Shown here one piece after another: positions 18,390 to 26,577 of a stretch of DNA of 42,120 nt. The notes beneath the pieces are model-generated. The model had not been told where the DNA came from. It saw only the letters and a program-made list of their open reading frames with translations, and searched no databases. The translations under genes were made by a program, and so were the position numbers. This DNA comes from Erythrobacter sp. GTDB taxonomy: Bacteria; Pseudomonadota; Alphaproteobacteria; Sphingomonadales; Sphingomonadaceae. The stretch's first letter is position 1, and each line of letters starts with the position of its first letter. The stretch covers positions 1 through 42,120 of the forward strand of contig NZOF01000165.1 in NCBI GenBank assembly GCA_002695185.1, in the 5' to 3' direction.

Positions 18390-19532
18390 ATGCCGTTCTA
18401 CATCAGGAAGTCGGTGAGCGCGGGTCCGTTTCGCTTCAATTTCTCCAAGGGAGGCGTCGGCCTATCCGTGGGGGTGCGTGGCTTCCGGCTCGGAACAGGC
18501 CCGCGCGGTCACTACGTGCATGCAGGTCGCGGCGGCCTCTATTACCGTAAGACCCTCAACGCATCGCGATCGGCTCGATATGGCGAAAGGCGCGTGTCCA
18601 GCGAGCCTCCTGCAGCGCACGACAGGGAGCCTGAGGCGGTCTCAAGAGTCGATATGGTTGCCGTATCCTCCGGCGCCGTCGCCGAGATGGAGGACGCGCG
18701 CTTCGCCGACGTGCTCGCCGCAATGGTCGAGAAGCAGCGGTCGGCTCGGTTAGCGACCGTATTGATGTGGTGCGGCATCGCGTTCGCGGCGTTCGCCACG
18801 ATCGGCGGAGGGGTGATCGGCTTCCTACTTGGCGCCGCCGTTGCGTTCGGAGGCCGGGTTTTGGGGGCTTGGCTGGACGAAAGTCGGCGTTCGGTCGTCC
18901 TGATGTATGACCTCGAGGACGAGGCCGCCAATGCGTATGAGGCTATGACGAACGCCTTCGACAGAGTCGCGGCCTGTCATGGCAAATGGCATGTCGATGC
19001 CGGTGGGGCGGTCAATGATTTGGTGACTTGGAAGCGCAATGCTGGAGCGAGCCATGTGCTGGACAAGCGCCCAACCGCTCTCGGTTACGGGCTGCCGACG
19101 ATCTTGAAGAGCAACATTACCCCGCCTTCGATGAGCGTGGGTAAGGAGACGCTCTTCTTCCTCCCCGATTTCCTGTTGGTCGTCCACGACGACAATGTCG
19201 GTGCAGTCTCCTACGACCAGCTTTCGATCGTGTGGCAGGATTCCAATTTCATCGAAGAAGGGACGGTCCCTGGCGATACGACAGTCCTCTTCCACACCTG
19301 GAAACATCCGAACAAGAGCGGCGGCCCTGACCGACGGTTCGCGAACAACTACCAGATCCCTGTATGCCTCTACGAGAGCATCCACCTCACCAGCACCAAC
19401 GGGCTGAACGAGCTGCTTCAGGTCTCGTGCAATGGCGTCGCAGCTCCTCTCGCGATGGCCGTGACGAAATTGTCGAGGTGTAATGGGGCCTCCGCAATCG
19501 ACCGTTCTCTGCCGAGGCTGACGAGCGGCTAA
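18390..19532 (+). CDS. DUF4236-domain membrane protein
   Basis: A 380-aa protein. Residues 1-55 match DUF4236: MPFYIRKSVSAGPFRFNFSK, then GLSVGVRGFRLGTGPRGHYV and GGLYYRK. A hydrophobic segment at about residues 120-160 (CGIAFAAFATIGGGVIGFLL and on) forms one or two membrane helices. The rest (about 165-380) is a soluble domain with LLVVHDDNVGAVSYDQLSIVW. The role of DUF4236 is not established. It is preceded by the Excalibur gene with a 3-base gap and faces the CBASS operon convergently. Given the surrounding defence genes, a defence role is possible but unproven. Confidence 0.75.
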   Translation: MPFYIRKSVSAGPFRFNFSKGGVGLSVGVRGFRLGTGPRGHYVHAGRGGLYYRKTLNASRSARYGERRVSSEPPAAHDREPEAVSRVDMVAVSSGAVAEMEDARFADVLAAMVEKQRSARLATVLMWCGIAFAAFATIGGGVIGFLLGAAVAFGGRVLGAWLDESRRSVVLMYDLEDEAANAYEAMTNAFDRVAACHGKWHVDAGGAVNDLVTWKRNAGASHVLDKRPTALGYGLPTILKSNITPPSMSVGKETLFFLPDFLLVVHDDNVGAVSYDQLSIVWQDSNFIEEGTVPGDTTVLFHTWKHPNKSGGPDRRFANNYQIPVCLYESIHLTSTNGLNELLQVSCNGVAAPLAMAVTKLSRCNGASAIDRSLPRLTSG

Positions 19533-19605
19533 GATCGCCGAATTTTGCAAGGTCTGACCGGCCATTGGACGCATGAGTGGCGACCGTTAGTCGGCTTGTG
19601 TGGGC

Positions 19606-20985
19606 CTAGAGAACGTGCCGCCTTCTAGCCGGGTTTCGCGGTGGCACCGCCATGCCTCTCACCTTGATCCAGACTCGTCGGCGCCCGATCACTTGATTGC
19701 CCAGCAGGACCGTCAGGTCCATCGCATGATCGCCATTGTATGCGGAATGCTCCGTGATGGTGGCCTCGTCCCCCGCGTGGTGACCCAGATCGTTCTCGCC
19801 CGCCGCCTCGTCGCCGCGGTTGCGGACCGTCCATCGCAGTCTCGATCCGGCGGGGGGCGCATTTTGCAGGCTGAATTCGATGTCGCAGTCTTTGGGGATG
19901 GGCTGCAACTCGTTCAGACCTTTCCAGGACACATGCGAATTCTTCTTAGGTGTGGCCAGGATGGATATCTGCGGGTCGAACTGGAACGGGATGAGCGCAT
20001 TCCTCGTATCTGCTTTCTCGACCACCATCTCCTCGTTGTCCTCGGGCATCGGGAAGAAATGGCCGAACGCCTCGGTCCATGTCTCTGCTGCCGTGAACTT
20101 GTCCTGCGCGCCATTGGCCCTCGCGGCGACGTCGACGAGGGTTTCCAGCTGAGCGACGAACTCTGCATGTTCCTCATCCGACAGGCGATTGAGGTCTTCG
20201 TCTGTGTCCACGGGATTGGGCACTTTCGCACCATCAGCGAGGCGTGCATGAACCACCGCAGCGATGCTTTCGAACAGATCGGCATCATCGGTCGAAGCCA
20301 GATCCATTTCGCGAACTGCATCTGCGACGAGCACCGTAAGCAGGATAGAGGACGGTCTGGAGCCCTCAACAAAGGTCAATGCCGCCCACATCTTAAAGTA
20401 GCGCACCTGACGCCGGACCTTCGTCCGCAGTGCTTGGTCCTCCTGCTCGTCCTTGAACCAGACGTAGATGGCCTTGGGATCGCTTCCTTCCCAACCCAGC
20501 GTCTCGGTCGCCAGCGCACGTGCATCGCGTTCCGCATCCAGATGGTAGCTTGGCACATCGATATGGAAATCGGGCGCGAACGTGATGCGGTTGCAGCGCT
20601 CCTTCGGATCTTCGACACCCGTGGCGTCCTTCTCCGCGTCGCTATGGTAAGCCAGCAGCGCGTCCTGAACCAGCGCTTTGAGTCCCTCCGGCTCGTGGTC
20701 ACCGTCCTCGGGCTCACCCTCCCATTCGAAATACAAGCCGAGATCGATATCGAATTGGGCACGGGCGTTGTGAGGCCGGATCTGTGTCTTGAATTGGTAA
20801 GATCCCTGAAGGCGTGTGCGAGTTGGTAGTCCCGTCTGGTCCTTAAGCTTGGCTTTCAAGACCTCTGCGAGGTCGTTCCAGCGCTCCTGTTGCGCCGCCT
20901 GCTGATCGTCCGTCGGAGTAATGCGGCGATGCAGTGTCTCCCTATCGGGATCGGAGGAGTGAAACAGGTCAGCGGCGATACCCAT
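19606..20985 (-). CDS. CBASS CD-NTase (cyclic oligonucleotide synthase) with AGS_C sensor domain
   Basis: A 459-aa cGAS/DncV-like nucleotidyltransferase, which makes a cyclic nucleotide signal on phage infection. The active-site pattern is clear: GS at residues 61-62 (LQGSYQFKTQIRP), Asp79 and Asp81 (FDIDLGLYF), and a third acid Asp143 (FHIDVPSYHLD). The last 90 residues fit the AGS_C sensor domain: RLRWTVRNRGDEAAG, ITEHSAYNGDHAMDL, VIGRRRVWIKV. It starts 6 bases after the patatin gene, its likely effector. No Cap2/Cap3 or HORMA/TRIP13 genes are present, so this is a minimal type I arrangement. The product nucleotide cannot be told from the sequence by eye. Confidence 0.88.
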   Translation of the reverse strand: MGIAADLFHSSDPDRETLHRRITPTDDQQAAQQERWNDLAEVLKAKLKDQTGLPTRTRLQGSYQFKTQIRPHNARAQFDIDLGLYFEWEGEPEDGDHEPEGLKALVQDALLAYHSDAEKDATGVEDPKERCNRITFAPDFHIDVPSYHLDAERDARALATETLGWEGSDPKAIYVWFKDEQEDQALRTKVRRQVRYFKMWAALTFVEGSRPSSILLTVLVADAVREMDLASTDDADLFESIAAVVHARLADGAKVPNPVDTDEDLNRLSDEEHAEFVAQLETLVDVAARANGAQDKFTAAETWTEAFGHFFPMPEDNEEMVVEKADTRNALIPFQFDPQISILATPKKNSHVSWKGLNELQPIPKDCDIEFSLQNAPPAGSRLRWTVRNRGDEAAGENDLGHHAGDEATITEHSAYNGDHAMDLTVLLGNQVIGRRRVWIKVRGMAVPPRNPARRRHVL

Positions 20986-20991
20986 GGCTAC

Positions 20992-21978
20992 CTACATGCT
21001 GGCGTTAATGAAGGGACGATCCGCAGCCTCGTGCTGCAGCATCGATTGAAGAAGCGGATCGGGCGAATATTCGGCGAAGGAATTCGCCGCCATCGCGAGC
21101 AGCGTGGCCCTTGCCCGCGGGCTCGCGCAATCGAGCGCCAGGTCGGTGCGTTGGCTGTCGGCCTGGTTCCGGTCGATCCGGAGATATCTATCTCTCAGAC
21201 GGTGCTTCATCATGTCATCGGTCAGCGCCTGCTGTGATCCGATGATGGCATTGCTGAGCCTGTCACCCTTCACCCAATCCCATACGCCCATTGACGTCGA
21301 AGTGCCTGCCGAGAAGGCGAACGATTGCGATGTCGTGCCGACGCTCAGCATCCGAATTTTCTGTGGGTCAATCCCTAGGAAATGTTCCGCTTCATGCACC
21401 GCTATCGCGTCAGGTGAGTTCGCGAAAAGGCCACCGTCGGCGAAGAGTTCGTGCTGGATTCGATGGGTCGGGAAATACGTTGGCGCGGCCGAGGTGGCGA
21501 GGGCGACATCAACTACGGGGAGGCGCCAGTCGACCTTGAAATTGGCATGGTGGCCTGTCTTGAAGACCTTCGGCCCACCCTTGGTGAGGTCCACCGCAGC
21601 GACCACCGTTGGGCGACGGAGGTCCTTTATCAACGTGTCCTCGCCGACAATGTCTTCGATAGTCGTGCGTAGAGCTGTGGCGGAATACTTCGGTCGGGCG
21701 ACGTTCCCGAGGAATTCGGCCCACTTTCGAGGTCCACGAGTTGGCGGCTGGCGACCGAAGATCTTCTCGCCGTTCTCGACGAAGGCGTCGCGAATATGCG
21801 CGGCGGCGACCCCGGATGCCAGTCCTAGAGCGACGATGCCGCCGATCGAGGTGCCAGCGAAGAGATCTATGAAATCGGCCGCCCTGCGGCCGCTCTGCTC
21901 CTCGATCTCTGCAAGGACAGCGATCGAATAGAGGCCGAGATAACCGCCACCGGAAAGAGATAGGATCTGGAACGTCAC
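20992..21978 (-). CDS. capV: CapV-type patatin-like phospholipase (CBASS effector)
   Basis: A 328-aa patatin-family phospholipase expected to degrade the inner membrane when bound by the cyclic nucleotide from the adjacent CD-NTase. Motifs in order: oxyanion loop GGGYLG (residues 10-15), nucleophile elbow GTSIGG with Ser44, and catalytic Asp181 in DGGLFANSP. The start is the GTG at 21978 (VTFQILSLSGGG), placed after a GAGGGGG ribosome site; the extra N-terminal residues of the longer frame are not typical of the family. It is the first gene of a two-gene operon with the CD-NTase. Cell death through membrane damage is the known behaviour of CapV family members. Confidence 0.9.
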   Translation of the reverse strand: MTFQILSLSGGGYLGLYSIAVLAEIEEQSGRRAADFIDLFAGTSIGGIVALGLASGVAAAHIRDAFVENGEKIFGRQPPTRGPRKWAEFLGNVARPKYSATALRTTIEDIVGEDTLIKDLRRPTVVAAVDLTKGGPKVFKTGHHANFKVDWRLPVVDVALATSAAPTYFPTHRIQHELFADGGLFANSPDAIAVHEAEHFLGIDPQKIRMLSVGTTSQSFAFSAGTSTSMGVWDWVKGDRLSNAIIGSQQALTDDMMKHRLRDRYLRIDRNQADSQRTDLALDCASPRARATLLAMAANSFAEYSPDPLLQSMLQHEAADRPFINASM

Positions 21979-22158
21979 GAGGCCCCCTCGCCCCGAACAT
22001 AGTGAGAACAGGGGTGGGTTCAAGGTGCCCGGTCGGCTTAACCACACCTCGTGTCCGCTGCCCCGCTAGCGATCCGTCAGGAGGGTGTCGCTTCTCGCGC
22101 GGTTGACCTGACCGACCCTCAATAGACAGTCATACAGCCCCGCCGGCGAGGCTAAGCT

Positions 22159-22187
22159 AGTATACCGCCCCCTGTTCGCAAGTCAGT
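22159..22187 (-). promoter_or_regulatory. capV: Weak candidate promoter upstream of the CBASS operon
   Basis: On the minus strand a good -10 (TATACT, 22159-22164) lies 17 bases from a poor -35 (ACTGAC, 22182-22187). A near-palindrome of 18 bases (22136-22153, GC-rich, centred on gccggc) follows close behind the -10, where an operator would sit. Transcription would start about 175 bases before capV. The large STAND gene ends at 22183, so the sites touch its stop. The evidence is pattern only. Confidence 0.25.
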
Positions 22188-25100
22188 GACCGTCATCTGG
22201 CGGAAGTTCCTCGCGATATGGAGACATCGACCGCATCGACATCACCTGGATGGTTTCCGGCAGGTCGAACGCGCGCACGTCGCCCACGTCGTCGACGAGC
22301 GGGAGCTCAAAAGCCCTCTCAGCAATCCATGCCGCGTATTGATCGAAGCACCCGTCAAGTTCGAGCCCCTTGCTCCAGTCCTCGAGCTGCTGACGCTCTT
22401 CGTCCGAAAGCGCCACTGAACCGTCCTCGGCCAGGCGCGACAGTAGCCGTTCGCGCACATCCAACTCAAGGCCATCGCCCCGACCCAATGCGATGGCGGC
22501 GAGTTTCACCAAGGCCGCTCGGTCTTGGTGGCCGTTGCGCTCAAGTTGGGCGAGTAGGGTCGCCCGCCCGGAACCGACCAGCATGCCTAGCGCCATAAGC
22601 AAAGGAGCGGCGACGGACGGTCTATCGCTCACCGCGAACTCCGCGGCGCATCCGAGATCATCGATCTTGCCAGCGATGGCTCGATCAAAGAGGGCCCAAG
22701 CCCCGGCCTGTGCCTTCGGACGATGGGTTGGTGAGTCCCGGAAGCCCGGAGCGTCAAGCGAAGTCAGCAGTGCCGGCGTGATCCGAGCGTCGTCCTTCGT
22801 CGCCAATGCGTTCAGTGCCGCCGCCGCAACGAAGGGATCCTCCGAGCGACCGGCGGCGAATGTCAGAAGTTCGTCGATCGCGGCAGTCGGCAAGTCCTCG
22901 AAACTGCCGAGTGCAGTCGCGGCGGCTCGCGCTACCGCAAACCGTGGCCAGGAATTCCGCATCCCCATACTGCTCGCGAAATTGCGGTCGTCGGCAAGGA
23001 GGGTCACCAGCGAAGTGATGGACTCAGGCCACTTATATTCTTCCATCAAGTTAGCGAAAGCGAGCCGCACGTCGGCACTCGCGTCACCCGAAGCCTTGGT
23101 CACGAGCCGGTGCCGCTCCGCAGGATCCGTAGTGTCGGGGACGAGGTGCCGCAGTGCTTCGCGACGGATTTTGTAGCGCTTGTGCTCGAGAGCGTCGGTC
23201 ATGCGTTCGCGCGGCTCGGTCGGGTCCGCGATCCGCAACGCCTGCAGGGCAACTTGCCCATCCCGGACATCTCCGGTGGCTAGCAGAGTAGCGACCGCGT
23301 CGTCCACTTCCACGCCCGCGACCGCGGCGAGCAGGACGAGCGGCTGCACCACATCGGTCGATGCATGCGCGAGGCGTTCCGCTATCTGACCACGCGTCGT
23401 GTCGCCTAGCGCGTCTACGACTTCGCAGATATTCTGTCCGGACAGAACATCCGCGAGCGCCCGGGCGAGCGCCTGCTCCTCCGATGGATAGCTGTCGGCC
23501 AGAGCGTGGGCGCGCTCGAGCCGCCTCGCGTCGCCAGCCGCGCTGCGCGAGCCATCGCCCCCGCTGATTGTCATTATGTCTCGCACCAGCTCGAGACGGC
23601 GATCCACCGTCGCGGCCGATGCGGCGGTCACGAAGACTGGGACAGGGTCGGCCGGCCGGTTTCGCGCGGCGATCTCGACCAGCCGCTTCCTAAAACTGGA
23701 TCCCTCAATGTCGGGCCGGGCGAGCTCCGCGATCAGATCCGGCTCTAGCTCAGAGTCCCAGTGCTGCCGCACCGCAGCCCATGCGTAGTCGCGGACCCAG
23801 CCTTCCGCCAATCCGAGCAACTGCCTCAGGTCGGCAGCATCGACGCCCGGCGAGTTCTTGAGCACCTCAGCCAGCGCACGCGTCAGTAGATCAGCCCTCG
23901 GATGCCCCCGAATGAAGTCCACCCCGTCCCGCCCCTTCCGGAGCGCAACGATTTTCTCCATGCCGCTATGCGCGTTGTGGTAGGCTTCGCCCGGCTCCTC
24001 GAGTTCGTGATCTGCAGCGTCGGCGTCTATTGCGTGCTCCTCGGCGGCCAGTCGGTCGCCCGCAGATTTCTCCATCCACGCATCAGCGCGCTCTTCGGAC
24101 TTGGCGAACGCCTCGATCGCGCGGTCGTAGTCGGGCGTTTCCCCACGCAGCGCACCTAGGACGATCGGCTCAATGTTGGAGCTGGGATCGCCGGGACCCT
24201 CGATGCTGCTGAGCCCGCCCCAAAATTCCTCCTCGATGCCTGGCGCAAGGGCGTCGATGACGTCGACGATGTCCGTGGCATAGCCGACATGAGTGAAGGG
24301 CAGGATCTCGCCGATGAAGCGCTTGATGAGCGGCGCGGTCGTCGGGTCGGCACGCAGGCTGGCTACGTCTTCCTCGGTGATCTCAGGTGCGGTCCAAACC
24401 GGACCGAAGGAGGGACGCTTCGTGCTTTCCGCACCGTCAAGTAGGATGCGGGCGAGCTTAGTTGGCAGGTGGGTCGGCGAGCCGAAGCGTATCAGGTCCC
24501 GCAGCGCTCTCTCGAAGTCCCGGCGCCCGCCCTCCCCGAGCGCGACCGAGACCAAGAATTCCTGCAACCGGGCGCGGGTGGCGTCCGGGATCTCCGGATC
24601 GACTTCCTCGATGGCCGACACGCGCCGCAGCATGGCGAGCGCCGTCTCGCGTCCCCAATCCTGACCTACGGCGTCCCATCCGACGAGCGCTTGGACGACC
24701 AGGCCGAGCGAGAACTCGGCCTCGCCGGATTTGGCGCGGAGCGCCAGCAGCAGGCCGTCCTCGACACGTGGATGGGCGAACGACAGCGCGGCGCCGTCCC
24801 GCTTCAGGTTGCGACCGGCCTGGAGAAAGTCCAGCAGACCCTGCACGTCGGGTCTGAAGGACGGGTCGAGCGAGCGGAGTCGGCGAGCGAGTTGCGTGAA
24901 GACGGCGTCTGGCACCGCGCTCCTGGCGATGAGCATCGACCAGATGATCGCTGCGCCCTGGATGCCGTCGGTGCCGAACGAAGAGACTTGGTCGGCCACC
25001 ACATGCGAGATCGCCTCGATCTGGGAGTCGGCGATCAGCTTCGCGACGGGCCGGGGCTCTTCCGGGTTCTCCCGTCCGAGCGACACCAGGAAGCGGCTGA

Positions 25101-26454
25101 CCTCGTAGGGTCGGCCGAGCGAGGCGATCGCGTCGTCGCGGAATGTGGTTGCGAGGGTGCGGGCGTGTCCCCGCAGGTCGGAGGCGATCCCGTCGTAGAT
25201 CTCCGCGATCCTCTCGGATCCGTAGTCCTCGACCTCGATCCGCTCGATGTAGGGATTGAGGTCCTTCAGCACTTGTGAACCGGCGCTGCTAAGCACGTCG
25301 GACCGCGACGTGATGATGAACTTGCGCCCCGGGCCCGCCTGCTGGAGCAGCTTCGGCAGCTCGCCGCTCCATCGATCCGCGTCGGGGGTCAGCCTGTTCC
25401 CACCCCAGGGATCCCGCAGGTGAAAGACGACGGGGTCGGCGCGGGTCAGGTTGGCTCGGATCTGGCTAGGGCCATTCTCCTCGCCGATCACCGAGAAAGG
25501 GGGAGCGGCGGCCCGGAGTTCGAGCTCGAGAATGTCGGCGGTCAGCGTCTTGCCAGTGCCGGACGGCCCGGCAATCACCACCGCATGCTGTTCCCTCAGC
25601 CGGCGGCTGATCTCCTCGTAGGAGGCCGGACGGACGTAGTGGTCCATGTCGCGTGTGGGAGCGATCGACCCGCCATGGCGGACTAGGATGTCGATCACCT
25701 CGTCGCGCGTCAGCACGCCGTAGTCCTGGCCCCGGATCTTATCGCGCACAAGATCGCGAAGGTCGCGGATGCATTGGTGGTGGGCCGGGCTCGCGACGTG
25801 ACCGTGCCGCTCGAGCTGGGCGACAATGCGCGACTTGAGCGTCTCTACAGTCACGCCGGACAGCAGCACGATGCGTGGCGCGAGCTCCGCCTGCTGCGCC
25901 AGAGTCCGCTTGGTGCGAGCGTGCGGGGGCAGTTTGTCGACGTCCGGGAAATCCAGCAGGTGCTCGCCCTCGTGCGGCCGCAGACCCTCGGCGAGGCTCT
26001 CGTTCGTCGCGAAGACGTAACGTCGTGCCGGATCCGCCTCGAGCATTTCCAAGGGCCGGCTCCGCTTCCCACCCGAATCCTTGCCCGAGCGCGCCTTGCC
26101 TAGCAGGACGTCCGCGATTGCCGATGCGGTCCAAGGCGCCCCAGACCGCGTTTTGGCCTGGATGACCAGTTCGATCGCGTCTGCCTTGGCCGAGGCTTCG
26201 GACAGGCCCGTAGCGGGGTCCTTGACGGCCGCTTCGATGTCCTCGTCGGAGCGGGGTTCGACCTGTATCTGCGTCGTCGCCATCTTCACGAGCATCAGAT
26301 CCAGTGCGACCCAGACCGTCACGGTGATCTGGTATTCGTAGCCCGCGTAGCCGGGATTGCCCGGCTTGGTGTTTCGGCGGGTCGCCGGGATACCACCGTT
26401 CGTGACGGTGCGACGCTTCACCGCAGGCTTTGCGGGTGCGGCCTTACCGGCCAT
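22183..26454 (-). CDS. Large STAND NTPase with N-terminal nuclease-like domain (Avs-like)
   Basis: A 1423-aa protein with an architecture like antiviral STAND (Avs) defence proteins. After a basic N-terminal tail, residues about 35-105 look like a restriction-type nuclease: GYEYQ (Glu40), EDIEAAV (acidic, about 71-74) and ELVIQAKTR (Gln99-x-Lys101). The NTPase follows with Walker A GPSGTGKT at 296-303 and FIITSR as a sensor-like strand. Residues from about 480 to the end are long helical repeats of HEAT type (for example HKRYKIRREALRHLV, DASADVRLAFANLM), likely the sensing region. By analogy it would bind a phage protein, oligomerise and cleave DNA. The trigger and nuclease activity are inferred. 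It lies 123 bases after the HExxH gene on the same strand. Confidence 0.8.
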   Translation of the reverse strand: MAGKAAPAKPAVKRRTVTNGGIPATRRNTKPGNPGYAGYEYQITVTVWVALDLMLVKMATTQIQVEPRSDEDIEAAVKDPATGLSEASAKADAIELVIQAKTRSGAPWTASAIADVLLGKARSGKDSGGKRSRPLEMLEADPARRYVFATNESLAEGLRPHEGEHLLDFPDVDKLPPHARTKRTLAQQAELAPRIVLLSGVTVETLKSRIVAQLERHGHVASPAHHQCIRDLRDLVRDKIRGQDYGVLTRDEVIDILVRHGGSIAPTRDMDHYVRPASYEEISRRLREQHAVVIAGPSGTGKTLTADILELELRAAAPPFSVIGEENGPSQIRANLTRADPVVFHLRDPWGGNRLTPDADRWSGELPKLLQQAGPGRKFIITSRSDVLSSAGSQVLKDLNPYIERIEVEDYGSERIAEIYDGIASDLRGHARTLATTFRDDAIASLGRPYEVSRFLVSLGRENPEEPRPVAKLIADSQIEAISHVVADQVSSFGTDGIQGAAIIWSMLIARSAVPDAVFTQLARRLRSLDPSFRPDVQGLLDFLQAGRNLKRDGAALSFAHPRVEDGLLLALRAKSGEAEFSLGLVVQALVGWDAVGQDWGRETALAMLRRVSAIEEVDPEIPDATRARLQEFLVSVALGEGGRRDFERALRDLIRFGSPTHLPTKLARILLDGAESTKRPSFGPVWTAPEITEEDVASLRADPTTAPLIKRFIGEILPFTHVGYATDIVDVIDALAPGIEEEFWGGLSSIEGPGDPSSNIEPIVLGALRGETPDYDRAIEAFAKSEERADAWMEKSAGDRLAAEEHAIDADAADHELEEPGEAYHNAHSGMEKIVALRKGRDGVDFIRGHPRADLLTRALAEVLKNSPGVDAADLRQLLGLAEGWVRDYAWAAVRQHWDSELEPDLIAELARPDIEGSSFRKRLVEIAARNRPADPVPVFVTAASAATVDRRLELVRDIMTISGGDGSRSAAGDARRLERAHALADSYPSEEQALARALADVLSGQNICEVVDALGDTTRGQIAERLAHASTDVVQPLVLLAAVAGVEVDDAVATLLATGDVRDGQVALQALRIADPTEPRERMTDALEHKRYKIRREALRHLVPDTTDPAERHRLVTKASGDASADVRLAFANLMEEYKWPESITSLVTLLADDRNFASSMGMRNSWPRFAVARAAATALGSFEDLPTAAIDELLTFAAGRSEDPFVAAAALNALATKDDARITPALLTSLDAPGFRDSPTHRPKAQAGAWALFDRAIAGKIDDLGCAAEFAVSDRPSVAAPLLMALGMLVGSGRATLLAQLERNGHQDRAALVKLAAIALGRGDGLELDVRERLLSRLAEDGSVALSDEERQQLEDWSKGLELDGCFDQYAAWIAERAFELPLVDDVGDVRAFDLPETIQVMSMRSMSPYREELPPDDGH

Positions 26455-26577
26455 GCGAAGTCGCCATCTTCGGATTGGTCCGCATCTTACACATCCGGCT
26501 ATCGGTAACCGAGACGTGGACTTCGCGCCACGGTTTTGCGGTCGTGCACTACAACGCGGGTCATCGGTGATGCGGGG

